Below, one piece after another: positions 35,662-44,324 of a stretch of DNA of 64,000 nucleotides (its first letter is position 1; every line of letters begins with the position of its first letter). The notes beneath the pieces are model-generated. The model made no database searches. It worked only from the letters and a program-made list of their open reading frames with translations, and was not told the origin of the DNA. The position numbers were made by a program, and so were the translations under genes. The stretch lies in assembly GCA_031551275.1 (NCBI GenBank), contig JAVBNX010000003.1, forward strand, positions 21,584 through 85,583, in the 5' to 3' direction. This DNA is from JAVBMJ01 sp031551275 (lineage in GTDB: Bacteria > Bacteroidota > Bacteroidia > Bacteroidales > Rikenellaceae).

Positions 35662-36210
35662 ATGAAACGGATGATTTTTCTGGCGGCGGCGGCGGCGATC
35701 CTGCTCTCCGGGTGCGTGAAGGACAAAAATGAGCAGGAGGCGACCTCGGACGAGCACGCCCTGGTCAAGGCGGGGGATTTGGTCCCGGATATTTCGATCA
35801 CATCGATCGGCGAGGGCGAGAGTTACCTTTCGCGCAGCGAGACGCGGCGGACGCTGATCTATTTCTGGCGTTGGGATTGCAGCTATTGCGCGGGCGAAAC
35901 CCCTACGGTGCTGGCACTTTACAAATCCGTGGCAACGAATCCCAACGTGCGCATCGTAAGCATTATGCGCGGCGATACGGGAACCTCATACAAAGCCTCC
36001 ACCTACTGGGCGGAACAGTTGGACGCGGCCGGGCTAACCCCCGCCGACGGACCGGCTGTCTACTACGACGAGAACCGGGAGGTCTTCGACCAGTTCGCTT
36101 CGGGATACGTGCCCCGGTTTTGCGTGGTTGCCTCGGACGGGAAGGTCGAATGGAACACCTCTGGCGAGTTTTCGCTTGAAGTATTAAGTCGCAGGTTACT
36201 GGGCTATTAG
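35662..36210 (+). CDS. Thioredoxin-like (TlpA/ResA) lipoprotein
   Basis: 182 aa. Signal peptide with lipobox LLSGC (Cys18). The thioredoxin fold has an active-site CxxC (CSYC, Cys73 and Cys76) after IYFWRWD and a cis-Pro in GYVPRFCVV. Such proteins reduce or exchange disulfides in the periplasm. It follows the sensor kinase by 32 bp, but a TACCTTTA box 4 nt before the ATG hints at its own transcript. The stop is 8 bp before the DUF4271 gene. Confidence 0.88.
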   Translation: MKRMIFLAAAAAILLSGCVKDKNEQEATSDEHALVKAGDLVPDISITSIGEGESYLSRSETRRTLIYFWRWDCSYCAGETPTVLALYKSVATNPNVRIVSIMRGDTGTSYKASTYWAEQLDAAGLTPADGPAVYYDENREVFDQFASGYVPRFCVVASDGKVEWNTSGEFSLEVLSRRLLGY

Positions 36211-36218
36211 AGCTTGCC

Positions 36219-37070
36219 GTGCCCCTGGACAGCCTGCACATAGCCGACACCTTATTGCTTGCCGACACCATCCCGGCGGACAGTTTGTTTGTGCCCGCGC
36301 CGCCTGCCGCCCCCGTCGATACGCTGATGGTCGGGCCTCAAGGGATCTTCGGGCAGGGATCGGCGTTGGCACAGGCAGCCCAAACGGGCGTGGAAGCGGC
36401 ACATATCTCGCTGACCGACAACATCGTGGTCAAAGGCGCCGTGCTCCTGATTTTCATCTTTTACTGCCTGGTCATCGCCCTGTACGGAAGCCAGCTCAGA
36501 AGCCTGGCGGGGCTGGCGGCAGGGCGCAAAGGGACTAACCGGCTATTGGACCAGCAGGGCAACCTGACCCAGAACTTTATCCGCATCGCCCTGTGGATGG
36601 CCATTCCGACCTTGATCCTGATCGCGCTCAAGGCGGTCGATATGCAAATGCTGCCCATCCCGAAGTTCATACCCCCGGGACCGGTCCTGACCCTGGCTGT
36701 GGGCGGAGCGACCGTGGCCGCGTTGGTGCCCATCCTGCTTTATCAATGGCTGATGATCCGGATCGCGGGCAGGGTAACCAACCAAACGGCCTTTATGCAA
36801 CGGCTGCAAATGCTGCGCCGGTTTATCTGCGCGCTGGGGTCGGTATCCCTCACGCCGTTGGTCATCTTCTGGACCGTGAGCGGGGCAAAAGGCGCGCCAG
36901 TCCTCGCGTTTATCGTGGCGGGGGTCGCCTGTTTGATCTCTTTTTTATTGATTTTGAGAACCCTTCAGCTCTTCTCGGAACAAAAAGTTTCGTTTTTGTA
37001 TTGGATTTTGTATCTTTGTGCCGTCGAAATCTTCCCGGTCAGCCTGATCGTGCTGTTGGCAATAAGATGA
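36219..37070 (+). CDS. DUF4271 membrane protein
   Basis: 283 aa from a GTG start. An extracytoplasmic N-terminal stretch (about 1-75, Pro/Asp-rich) is followed by about seven membrane helices (for example VVKGAVLLIFIFYCLVIALYG near 80). In Bacteroidota DUF4271 genes commonly sit directly before the uroporphyrinogen-III synthase gene, as here. Function is unknown; a link to haem or envelope is inference. Confidence 0.78.
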   Translation: MPLDSLHIADTLLLADTIPADSLFVPAPPAAPVDTLMVGPQGIFGQGSALAQAAQTGVEAAHISLTDNIVVKGAVLLIFIFYCLVIALYGSQLRSLAGLAAGRKGTNRLLDQQGNLTQNFIRIALWMAIPTLILIALKAVDMQMLPIPKFIPPGPVLTLAVGGATVAALVPILLYQWLMIRIAGRVTNQTAFMQRLQMLRRFICALGSVSLTPLVIFWTVSGAKGAPVLAFIVAGVACLISFLLILRTLQLFSEQKVSFLYWILYLCAVEIFPVSLIVLLAIR

Positions 37071-37113
37071 GGTCCAGGGACGTTTGAGTGTTATAACCAT
37101 TTTTGCAACAGCC

Positions 37114-38001
37114 TTGAAGATTACCAATGTACTCGTGTCGCAGCCTGCCCCTGCTGCCGCCGACAAGTCTCCGTTCTACGAAATCTCCCAAAAGGGCGGC
37201 ATCAAATTCGACTTCCATCCCTTTATACGGACGCAGGGCGCATCCCTGAAGGAATTTATGGCCCAACGTGTGGATATCCTTACCCACACGGCCGTTATCT
37301 TTACCAGCCGGGGGACCATTGACCACTTCTTCCGCGTATGCCAGGAAGCGAGGGTAACCATCCCCGAAAGCATGAAGTACTTCTGCAACACGGAAGCCGT
37401 CGCGCTGTACCTCCAAAAGCATATCGTCTACCGCAAACGCAAGATATTCTTCGGGACAGGCACCTTCCTGAGCCTGATGGAACTGATCCTCAAACACACC
37501 GAGGAGAACTTCCTTTTGACCCTCGCCGAGCCGCACAACCCCGAACTGCCCGACACGATGGAGCGCCTCAAGCTCCGTTTCAACCGGCTGATCCTCTCGC
37601 GCACCGTGGTCAACGACCTGGACGCGGTCAAGCCCGCCGACTACAACCTGGCCCTCTTTTACAGCCCCGCCGAGATCGCTGCCATGATCGGCAAATTCGG
37701 CGCGGAGGGTTTGCCCCGCATCGCCACATTCGGCGAAGGGACCACGCGCGCAGCCCTGGAAGCCGGCCTGGACGTCGCCTTCATGGCCCCCACGCCCTCC
37801 ACGCCCTCCATGTCCAAGGCATTGGAGCTGTACCTTGACAAGATCAAAACCGGAAAGAGCGTCGAACCCGTGGTGCTGGCCGCCAACAACCAGTCCGAGG
37901 AGTTTATCAAGACGCAGGAAGCCAAAGCGTTGCGCCGTGCAAGGGTCAAAAAACCCGCCGCACCCGCGAAAGGCCCGGCCAAATCCACGGCGGCCAAGTA
38001 G
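37114..38001 (+). CDS. hemD: Uroporphyrinogen-III synthase
   Basis: 295 aa from TTG 37114 (an in-frame TTG at 37084 is the alternative). It closes the tetrapyrrole ring in haem and sirohaem synthesis. The N-terminus KITNVLVSQPAP and the phrases VIFTSRGTIDHFF and MKYFCNTEAVALYLQKHIVYRKRKIFFG follow the Bacteroidota HemD family closely; TFGEGTTRAALEAGLDVAFMAPTPSTPSM is the late conserved block. The C-terminus adds a Lys/Ala/Pro-rich tail of about 30 residues, which looks disordered. No ATG start is available. Confidence 0.85.
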   Translation: MKITNVLVSQPAPAAADKSPFYEISQKGGIKFDFHPFIRTQGASLKEFMAQRVDILTHTAVIFTSRGTIDHFFRVCQEARVTIPESMKYFCNTEAVALYLQKHIVYRKRKIFFGTGTFLSLMELILKHTEENFLLTLAEPHNPELPDTMERLKLRFNRLILSRTVVNDLDAVKPADYNLALFYSPAEIAAMIGKFGAEGLPRIATFGEGTTRAALEAGLDVAFMAPTPSTPSMSKALELYLDKIKTGKSVEPVVLAANNQSEEFIKTQEAKALRRARVKKPAAPAKGPAKSTAAK

Positions 38002-38025
38002 CCCGCCCCCATCTTTAGTTACGCT

Positions 38026-38376
38026 ATGTCCACGTACGGTTTCCCGAAGTCCGAACGCCTGTGCGGCCAAAAACCCATAGCCGAGCTCTTTGAAAAGGGG
38101 AAACCCGGGTTCGTCTACCCGTTCCGCTACCTGGCCCTGGAAGCCGACCAGACCGCCGTGCTGATCGCCGTGCCCAAACGTAACCACAAAAAAGCAAACG
38201 TCCGCAACCTGCTCAAAAGAAGGACCCGCGAGGCCTACCGCTTGACCAAACCCGGCCAAACCCCCGAAAGCCTCCACATCGGGTTGGTCTACGCCGCCAA
38301 GAAAGTGGAGAAGTACGACGTCATCCAAAACGCCATCCAAAAGATTCTCTCCGCCCTCCAACCCCAAAATGGATGA
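38026..38376 (+). CDS. rnpA: Ribonuclease P protein component
   Basis: 116 aa. Protein subunit of RNase P, which trims the 5' ends of tRNA precursors. The basic RNR-type motif NVRNLLKRRTREAYR is near residue 65 and the N-terminal FPKSERLCGQK segment fits the family. It overlaps yidD by 8 bp. As is usual in Bacteroidota it follows hemD and precedes yidD. Confidence 0.93.
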   Translation: MSTYGFPKSERLCGQKPIAELFEKGKPGFVYPFRYLALEADQTAVLIAVPKRNHKKANVRNLLKRRTREAYRLTKPGQTPESLHIGLVYAAKKVEKYDVIQNAIQKILSALQPQNG

Positions 38377-38611
38377 CAAGCGCCATATCCTAAAAAAGAT
38401 AGCCATCGCCCCCCTGGTGGGCCTGGTGCGCTTCTACCAGATCTGCATCTCCCCCCTTACCCCACCCTCCTGCCGCTACACCCCCACCTGCTCCGCCTAC
38501 GCGTTGCAAGCCCTCAGAAAATACGGCCCCCTGAAAGGCTCCTGGCTCGCAGCCAAACGGATCCTCCGTTGCCACCCCTGGGGCGGAAGCGGCCATGATC
38601 CGGTGCCGTAA
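38369..38611 (+). CDS. yidD: Membrane protein insertion efficiency factor YidD
   Basis: 80 aa. An amphipathic N-terminal helix, then the family signature FYQICISPLTPPSCRYTPTCSAYA and RCHPWGGSG. It assists YidC-dependent membrane insertion. It overlaps rnpA, the standard rnpA-yidD arrangement. Confidence 0.95.
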   Translation: MDDKRHILKKIAIAPLVGLVRFYQICISPLTPPSCRYTPTCSAYALQALRKYGPLKGSWLAAKRILRCHPWGGSGHDPVP

Positions 38612-38616
38612 CCGGT

Positions 38617-38668
38617 GCTCAACAAGCTGCTATCGCGACTTTTTTTCGAAAAAGTCGCGATAGCAGCT
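38617..38668. terminator. Large bidirectional hairpin terminator
   Basis: A 24 bp perfect inverted repeat (AACAAGCTGCTATCGCGACTTTTT and its complement) with a 4 nt loop TTCG, between the convergent yidD and the outer-membrane protein gene. Its unusual length makes it stand out from the other terminators here. Confidence 0.8.
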
Positions 38669-38671
38669 TGT

Positions 38672-39307
38672 TTAGAACTTGTACGACAGGGCCAGGGACG
38701 CTCCGGCCGGGGTGTCGAAGGCGATCTCCGTGACCTGGAGGTCGGCTTTGTCGGGGGTTGCGCAGGCTGAGAGGTCGAGGTGCAGGTCCAGGCGGCGGCT
38801 CAGGCGGAATTTATTGAGCAGGCCGAAGGTCGCTATGGGCAGCAGGCGGGATGTGTCGTTGCGGTAGGTCCGGATGGCTCCCACGCCGAGGTAGGGTATC
38901 AGTTCGTAGAAACGGCGGGGGTACTGGCATACGGTGGCCGAAAGGTTCCACAGCAGGTCGGCGTGGATGTGGGTCATGCCGAACTCCTGGATGTGCATAC
39001 CGCTCTTGGCGTAGCTGCCGCACTTGACGTAGTCGTTCATCTTCTCGGAGACCGAGTTCGCGGAGTAACCGTCGTATTTGACCCTCACACCGAGGGCGGG
39101 ACGGAACCAGTAACCCACGTATGCGGTAATCTGGGGGGTGGTCAGCTCGCCGAAGGTCGCATCCCGGAAGTTATCTCCCCACCACATGTTTATCCCGCCT
39201 CCGATGGCTGCGAACCAGGGTCTTGCGAGTTTGTCTTTCGTCTGGGCCGATGCTGCGCCGACGGCGAGCAGGGCTGCGAGAGCCACGATGATCGTTTTAC
39301 GTTTCAT
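38672..39307 (-). CDS. Small outer-membrane beta-barrel protein
   Basis: 211 aa from the ATG at 39307. Signal peptide ends ASAQ near residue 22. The mature protein alternates short amphipathic strands and ends SLALSYKF, the C-terminal Phe signature of outer-membrane barrels; the pattern is that of an OmpA/OmpW-type eight-strand barrel (for example ITAYVGYWFRPALGVRVKYDGY). No ligand is evident. It lies 32 bp after mdh on the same strand and may be co-transcribed with it. Confidence 0.75.
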   Translation of the reverse strand: MKRKTIIVALAALLAVGAASAQTKDKLARPWFAAIGGGINMWWGDNFRDATFGELTTPQITAYVGYWFRPALGVRVKYDGYSANSVSEKMNDYVKCGSYAKSGMHIQEFGMTHIHADLLWNLSATVCQYPRRFYELIPYLGVGAIRTYRNDTSRLLPIATFGLLNKFRLSRRLDLHLDLSACATPDKADLQVTEIAFDTPAGASLALSYKF

Positions 39308-39339
39308 AGTTGGGCAAGTAGGGGGACTTTGGTCTCCGG

Positions 39340-40281
39340 TTAGAGGACCTTGAGCTCTGTGAGGATGTCGTTCGTGGCACGGACGGCCTTCGCGCTCTTC
39401 TCGAAGAGTTCCTTTTCGGCGGGGGTAAGCTTGATCTTGAGGACCTTTTCGACGCCCTTGCGGCCGATCACGGCGGGTGCTCCGATGCAGATATCCTCCT
39501 GGCCGTACTCGCCTTTGAGCATAACGCACGAGGGGATTACCTTCTTCTGGTCGCGCAGGATGCTCTCGACCACGTAGGCTCCGGCGGCGCCGGGTGCGTA
39601 CCAGGCCGAGGTGCCCAGCAAAGAGGTCAGGGTCGCACCGCCGACCATGGTGTCCTTAACGACCTTCTCGGCCACGGCGGATTTAATGAACTCCTTGGCG
39701 GGGATGCCTTTGTAGGTGGCTTTGTCGATCAGCGGAACCATCGTGGTGTCGCCGTGTCCGCCGATCACGATGCCTTCCACCTCGTTGATGTTGGCGTCCA
39801 GGGCGATGCTCAGGTTGTATTTGAACCTCGCGCTGTCCAGCAGGCCGCCCATACCGAAGACGCGGTTGCGGGGCAGGCCGGAGATCTTAGCTGCCAGGTA
39901 GGTCATGGTGTCCATCGGGTTGGATATGATCAGCACGATGGCCTTGGGCGAGTGCTTCAAAACGTTCTCCACCACGCCCTTGACGATGCCGGCGTTCACG
40001 CCGATCAGCTCCTCGCGGCTCATGCCCGGTTTGCGGGGCATACCCGAGGTAATGACTACCACATCGGACCCTGCGGTCGCGGCGTAGTCGTTGGTCACGC
40101 CCCTGACTTTGGTGTCGAAACCACACAGGGTGGCGGTTTGCATAATGTCCATCGCTTTGCCTTCGGCGTAGCCCTCGCGGATGTCAAGAAGGACTACTTC
40201 GCTGGCGATCTCTTTGACTGCCAGCACATCGGCGCACGTGGCGCCTACGTTACCGGCGCCAACCACTGTTACTTTTCCCAT
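39340..40281 (-). CDS. mdh: Malate dehydrogenase
   Basis: 313 aa, LDH-like malate dehydrogenase. NAD fold VTVVGAGNVGATCADVLA at the N-terminus, substrate Arg in SGMPRKPGMSREELIGVNAGI, catalytic His in IGGHGDTTMVPL. It interconverts malate and oxaloacetate, in this group usually in the reductive branch to succinate. It follows gcvH by 13 bp. Confidence 0.95.
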   Translation of the reverse strand: MGKVTVVGAGNVGATCADVLAVKEIASEVVLLDIREGYAEGKAMDIMQTATLCGFDTKVRGVTNDYAATAGSDVVVITSGMPRKPGMSREELIGVNAGIVKGVVENVLKHSPKAIVLIISNPMDTMTYLAAKISGLPRNRVFGMGGLLDSARFKYNLSIALDANINEVEGIVIGGHGDTTMVPLIDKATYKGIPAKEFIKSAVAEKVVKDTMVGGATLTSLLGTSAWYAPGAAGAYVVESILRDQKKVIPSCVMLKGEYGQEDICIGAPAVIGRKGVEKVLKIKLTPAEKELFEKSAKAVRATNDILTELKVL

Positions 40282-40294
40282 TTTGTATTGATGA

Positions 40295-40672
40295 TTAACC
40301 TATTAACTTTTCGTATGCGGCTGCGTCGAGCAGCCCTGCGACCTGCGCAGGGTCGCTCATTTTGATCTTCACGATCCAGCCTTTGCCGTAGGGGTCGCTG
40401 TTGATCGCCTCGGGGTGGTCGTTCAGATCGGCGTTCAACTCAACCACCGTGCCCGATACGGGAGCGAAGGCGTCGGAGACCGTCTTGACGGCCTCGATCG
40501 ACCCGAAAACGTCGCCGGCGGCAACAGTTGCGTCCAAGGTGGGGACGTCCACAAAAACAATATCGCCCAACTGGCTCTGGGCAAAATCGGTAATGCCGAT
40601 AACGGCCAAATCGCCCTCCACGCGCAGCCACTCGTGCTCGGGGGAGTATTTCAGATCGGACGGAAGATTCAT
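40295..40672 (-). CDS. gcvH: Glycine cleavage system protein H
   Basis: 125 aa. Carries the lipoyl arm that shuttles the aminomethyl group in glycine cleavage; the lipoylated residue is Lys63 in SIEAVKTVSDAF. N-terminus LKYSPEHEWLRVEGDLAVIGIT and the end DPAQVAGLLDAAAYEKLI are typical. The frame is open far upstream, but that part is repeat copy B. The P and T protein genes are not in the window. Confidence 0.95.
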   Translation of the reverse strand: MNLPSDLKYSPEHEWLRVEGDLAVIGITDFAQSQLGDIVFVDVPTLDATVAAGDVFGSIEAVKTVSDAFAPVSGTVVELNADLNDHPEAINSDPYGKGWIVKIKMSDPAQVAGLLDAAAYEKLIG

Positions 40673-40822
40673 TGCGTCGGATTTTTTAGGATTGATCCGG
40701 CAAAGATAGTATTTTTTTGTTAGTTGATTAACAATTCGGGGAAAGATTGTGTGATGGGGGGTATATATATAAGGTAGAGGTAGGCGGTTGCTTCGTCCGG
40801 GCGAAATTGCGGTTGCGGGGAA

Positions 40823-41372
40823 AAGCGGTCGCCCCTCGCTGCTCGCGAGGACGCGGGGTACCATTTGGGCCTGATGGCCCATGTTGGTACTTGGGCCCGG
40901 GGCGGTGGGACCAACCCGCCTTGGCTCTACCTTTAAAAGTATGTTACGAATTAGCCCTAAGCCTGCACGGGGGATTCGCTTCACTCTCCCCCTTGCAGTC
41001 CGGTCCGATCACCCCTCTCTCCATCTCTCTCCCCTAACCGTAGGGGAGAGAGGGATATAAGGTGCTGCCGCTCCCGCTCTGGGTGCGGTTTCCGAGTCTG
41101 GAACAGTACCGCCCCGGCAACACCTTGCAGGGGAGAGGCAACGAGGGTCTGTTAGTCCCCCGACCAACTTAACAGTTGGGTGGCAATAAGGGACGGCCGG
41201 GCCGTGCAGGTAACTCAATTATTCTTGGATTCGCGTCGGTCGCGGGCGCGCTGTGCGGAGAGTGCGGCAGATTTGGACGATCGTTCAGTCTTTCAAACCG
41301 GAGCGTACTTTTGTACGTGAGGATTTGGAAGCTGAAGGATCGTTAAAAGATGCCGTGCTATACGCGCAGCAA
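40823..41372 (-). repeat. Dispersed structured repeat, copy B
   Basis: Almost the entire 720 bp gap between gcvH and kdsA. Its reverse complement aligns along its full length with copy A (131-640), with one extra segment near 41110-41160. Hairpins match those of copy A: 41025-41052 (12 bp stem, loop CGGT on the repeat strand) and 41304-41317 (CGTAC/GTACG). Two stem positions have changed as pairs relative to copy A. No gene is visible; the ORFs that cross it are chance frames. Confidence 0.8.
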
Positions 41373-41394
41373 CAAACCAGAGGGGAACCCGGGT

Positions 41395-42159
41395 TTACAC
41401 CATCAAAGGAAGCAGAACCGCCTCCAGATCCGCAAGTGCAATCGAATTTGCTGCGTCGGAGAGCGCTTTGTCTGGATCGGGGTGGGTTTCGAAGAAGAAC
41501 CCGTTCGCGCCGAAGGCTTTGGCGGCCAGGGACATGGGAGGTGCGAAACGGCGGTCGCCGCCGGTGGCTCCGCCTGCCGCGCCGGGGCGCTGGACGCTGT
41601 GGGTGCAGTCCATGATGACCCTCGGGACGATCTGCTTCATGTCGTCGATGTTGCGGAAGTCGACCACCAGGTTGTTGTAGCCGAAGCTGTTGCCGCGCTC
41701 GGTCAGCCAGACCTCTTTGGCTCCGCTCTCGGCCGCCTTCTGGGCGGGGTAGAACATATCCTGACCCGAAAGGAACTGGGCCTTTTTGATGTTGACGATC
41801 TTGCCGGTTTTGGCGGCGGCGACCAGCAGATCGGTCTGACGGCAGAGGAAAGCGGGGATCTGGACCACGTCGACCACCTCGCCCACGGGGGCGGCCTGCC
41901 ACGACTCGTGGATGTCGGTGGTAAGCGGCAGGTTGTAGCGCTTGCCCGCGTCGGAGAGCATCTGAAGGCCCTTTTCCAACCCGGGGCCCCGGTAGGCTTT
42001 CAGCGAGGTGCGGTTGGCCTTGTCGAAGGAGGCTTTGAAGTAGATCTGCAGGCCGTACTTGTCCCGCAAACGGGCCACTTCGCGGGCGATGGCGTCCATC
42101 TGCTCGTCGCTCTCGATCACACACGGACCGGCAATAAATAGGGGTTTAACGCTTTCCAT
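41395..42159 (-). CDS. kdsA: 3-deoxy-8-phosphooctulonate synthase
   Basis: 254 aa. Condenses phosphoenolpyruvate with arabinose 5-phosphate to make Kdo 8-phosphate for lipid A/LPS core. Motifs IAGPCVIES, YFKASFDKANRTS, DIHESWQAAPVGEVVDVVQIPAFLCRQTDLL in parts, and DCTHSVQRPG all match. The end FFFETHPDPDKALSDAANSI is typical. Its start overlaps the rfbB stop by 14 bp; it is the last gene of the seven-gene minus-strand run. Confidence 0.95.
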   Translation of the reverse strand: MESVKPLFIAGPCVIESDEQMDAIAREVARLRDKYGLQIYFKASFDKANRTSLKAYRGPGLEKGLQMLSDAGKRYNLPLTTDIHESWQAAPVGEVVDVVQIPAFLCRQTDLLVAAAKTGKIVNIKKAQFLSGQDMFYPAQKAAESGAKEVWLTERGNSFGYNNLVVDFRNIDDMKQIVPRVIMDCTHSVQRPGAAGGATGGDRRFAPPMSLAAKAFGANGFFFETHPDPDKALSDAANSIALADLEAVLLPLMV

Positions 42160-43198
42160 ACATCTTTTCGTAATAATGTCCGTACTCTCCGCTGGTCACT
42201 GAATCCAACCAGGCAGTGTTGTCCAGGTACCACCGCACGGTCTTGGCGATGCCCTCTTCGAATTGCAGGGAGGGTTCCCAGCCCAACTCCTCGTGGAGCT
42301 TGGTCGAGTCGATGGCGTACCTCAGGTCGTGGCCGCTGCGGTCCTTGACGTAGGTAATCAAATCCAACGAGCTGCCCGGTTCGCGGTCCAGGGCTTTGTC
42401 CGTTTCGCGGATCAGGACGTTGATCAGATCGATGTTCTTCCACTCATTGAAACCGCCGATGTTGTAGGTCTCGCCCCGGCGGCCGTTGTGGAAGATCAGG
42501 TCGATGGCCCGGGCGTGGTCCTCCACGTAGAGCCAGTCGCGCACGTTCTCGCCCTTCCCGTAGACGGGCAGGGGTTTGCGGTGGATGATGTTGTTGATAA
42601 ACAGCGGGATCAGCTTCTCGGGAAACTGGTTGGGACCGTAGTTGTTCGAGCAGTTGGAGATCACGACCGGCAAACCGTAGGTGTTGGCCCACGCCCTGAC
42701 GAAGTGGTCGGAAGAGGCCTTCGAGGCCGAGTAGGGGCTTTTCGGGTCGTAGGGGGTCGTCTCGGTAAAAAAGCCCCCGTTGTCGAGCGACCCGTAGACC
42801 TCGTCGGTGGAGACGTGGTAGAAGAGCTTGCCCTCCATATCCTCCTTCCACGCGTCACGGGCGGCCATCAGCAAAGACAAAGTCCCCATCACATTGGTCC
42901 GCACAAAGGCCAGCGGGTCGACGATGCTGCGGTCGACGTGGCTCTCGGCGGCCAGGTGGATTACCCCGTCGAAACGGTATTTCTTGAACAATTCCGCTAC
43001 ACCCTCCGGGTCGCAAATATCCAGTCGCACGAAGGTATAGTTGGGACGGTCCTCGATATCGGTCAGATTGCCCAGGTTGCCCGCGTAGGTAAGCGCGTCG
43101 AGGTTGACGATGCGGTAGGCGGGGTATTTGTTGACCAGCAGGCGGATCACATGGGACCCGATAAAACCTGCGCCTCCGGTGACAAGGATGGTTTTCAT
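42146..43198 (-). CDS. rfbB: dTDP-glucose 4,6-dehydratase
   Basis: 350 aa, extended short-chain dehydrogenase. NAD fold TGGAGFIGSHVIRLL at the N-terminus, catalytic STDEVYGSL, and the Y-x3-K pair in YSASKASSDHFV. It makes dTDP-4-keto-6-deoxyglucose for surface polysaccharides (rhamnose and related sugars). The rfbA, C and D genes are not adjacent; instead it sits in the envelope-lipid operon next to kdsA. Confidence 0.95.
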   Translation of the reverse strand: MKTILVTGGAGFIGSHVIRLLVNKYPAYRIVNLDALTYAGNLGNLTDIEDRPNYTFVRLDICDPEGVAELFKKYRFDGVIHLAAESHVDRSIVDPLAFVRTNVMGTLSLLMAARDAWKEDMEGKLFYHVSTDEVYGSLDNGGFFTETTPYDPKSPYSASKASSDHFVRAWANTYGLPVVISNCSNNYGPNQFPEKLIPLFINNIIHRKPLPVYGKGENVRDWLYVEDHARAIDLIFHNGRRGETYNIGGFNEWKNIDLINVLIRETDKALDREPGSSLDLITYVKDRSGHDLRYAIDSTKLHEELGWEPSLQFEEGIAKTVRWYLDNTAWLDSVTSGEYGHYYEKMYGKR

Positions 43199-43208
43199 GG
43201 GATAGGTA

Positions 43209-44324
43209 TTAAATTTTTGCCGTCAGCTTGCGCACCAGCGACCAGTGGTTGAAAAACTCCTTGGCCAGCACGCGGATCACGTTGTAGGCCGGGATGGCCA
43301 GCAGCATACCCAGCACGCCGGCGGCCGTGCCCGCGACCAGGATCACGATAAAGATCTCCAGCGGATGGGCCTTGGCGGTCGAGGAGTAGAGCACGGGCTG
43401 GAGGATGAAGTTGTCGATCCCCTGGGCCAGCAGCACAGAGCCTCCGCACACCAGCACCATACCCCAGAGCGAGGCCCAGGGCAACGGATTGAGGATGCCC
43501 ACGAAGATCGCTATGCAGCAGCCGATCAGCGGGCCGATGTAGGGGACCACGTTCAAGACCCCGACCACCATACCCAGGAAGAAGGCGTTGCCCGAGTCCA
43601 TCCCCCAGAGCATCAACGTGCAGGAGACCAGCAGCAGCATGATCGTCGACTCGAAAAAGATCCCCGTGAAGTAGCGCATCAGCAGGTTGGAGATCGAGTC
43701 CAGGGCGTTGGATATGTTTTGCTGGTAGCGGCTCGGGAAGAGGGCCACCACCATGTTGTAGAAGAGTTGGTCCTCCTTCAGAAAGAAGAAGGTAATAAAG
43801 GAGATCGAGAAGAGGGCCACCGCCGTGTTGCCGACCACGGTAACCACCGAGGAGAGGATCCTGTTGATCCCGTCCAGGTTCAAAAGCGAGGTGAACTGGC
43901 GCGTCAAAGAGTCGGTCAGGGAGAACTCGCTCATCGAGTCCATCGAGAAGGTCTTCTCGATAAACTCCTGCAAGCGCGACAACGGTTCGCGGAACGAGTG
44001 GATCAAATTGGGGATATCCAGTTCGGAGAGCATCCTTACCTTACTGAATATAAGCGGAATAAAGAACGATATAAAGACCAGCAAAACCGCCCAGATGCCC
44101 AGCAAGGTAAACAGCGAGGCCAGCCAGGCGGGCATGGCGCGCTTGCCGATCTTCAGTTTGCGCAGCAACGTGACGACGGGTTTGCCGATGATCGCCAGCA
44201 CGGCGGAGACCAGGATGTAGGCCACCACATTGCTGAAATACCAGACAAGGAAGAGCACGAGGGCCGTGATCCCAATCGCGATGATGTACTTCGCCAACCT
44301 GGATACCCCCTGCTCCTTTCCCAT
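43209..44324 (-). CDS. AI-2E family (PerM-type) permease
   Basis: 371 aa. A polytopic membrane protein with eight helices: two pairs at the N-terminus, a long periplasmic or cytoplasmic loop (about 95-165), then helices around 165-340 with GVLNVVPYIGPLIGCCIAI and GAGTAAGVLGMLLAIPAYNVI-like blocks typical of the AI-2E/PerM family. Substrate unknown in most members. It starts next to the psd stop and ends 10 bp before rfbB. Confidence 0.88.
   Translation of the reverse strand: MGKEQGVSRLAKYIIAIGITALVLFLVWYFSNVVAYILVSAVLAIIGKPVVTLLRKLKIGKRAMPAWLASLFTLLGIWAVLLVFISFFIPLIFSKVRMLSELDIPNLIHSFREPLSRLQEFIEKTFSMDSMSEFSLTDSLTRQFTSLLNLDGINRILSSVVTVVGNTAVALFSISFITFFFLKEDQLFYNMVVALFPSRYQQNISNALDSISNLLMRYFTGIFFESTIMLLLVSCTLMLWGMDSGNAFFLGMVVGVLNVVPYIGPLIGCCIAIFVGILNPLPWASLWGMVLVCGGSVLLAQGIDNFILQPVLYSSTAKAHPLEIFIVILVAGTAAGVLGMLLAIPAYNVIRVLAKEFFNHWSLVRKLTAKI

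Noticed and set aside
40295..40984. Longer gcvH start up to 40984
   Set aside because: The extra codons come from dispersed repeat copy B; GcvH homologues begin at MNLPSDLKYS.
41253..41615. Open frames across repeat copy B and the end of kdsA
   Set aside because: They cross the kdsA stop and the repeat, have no homology and look like chance GC-rich frames.
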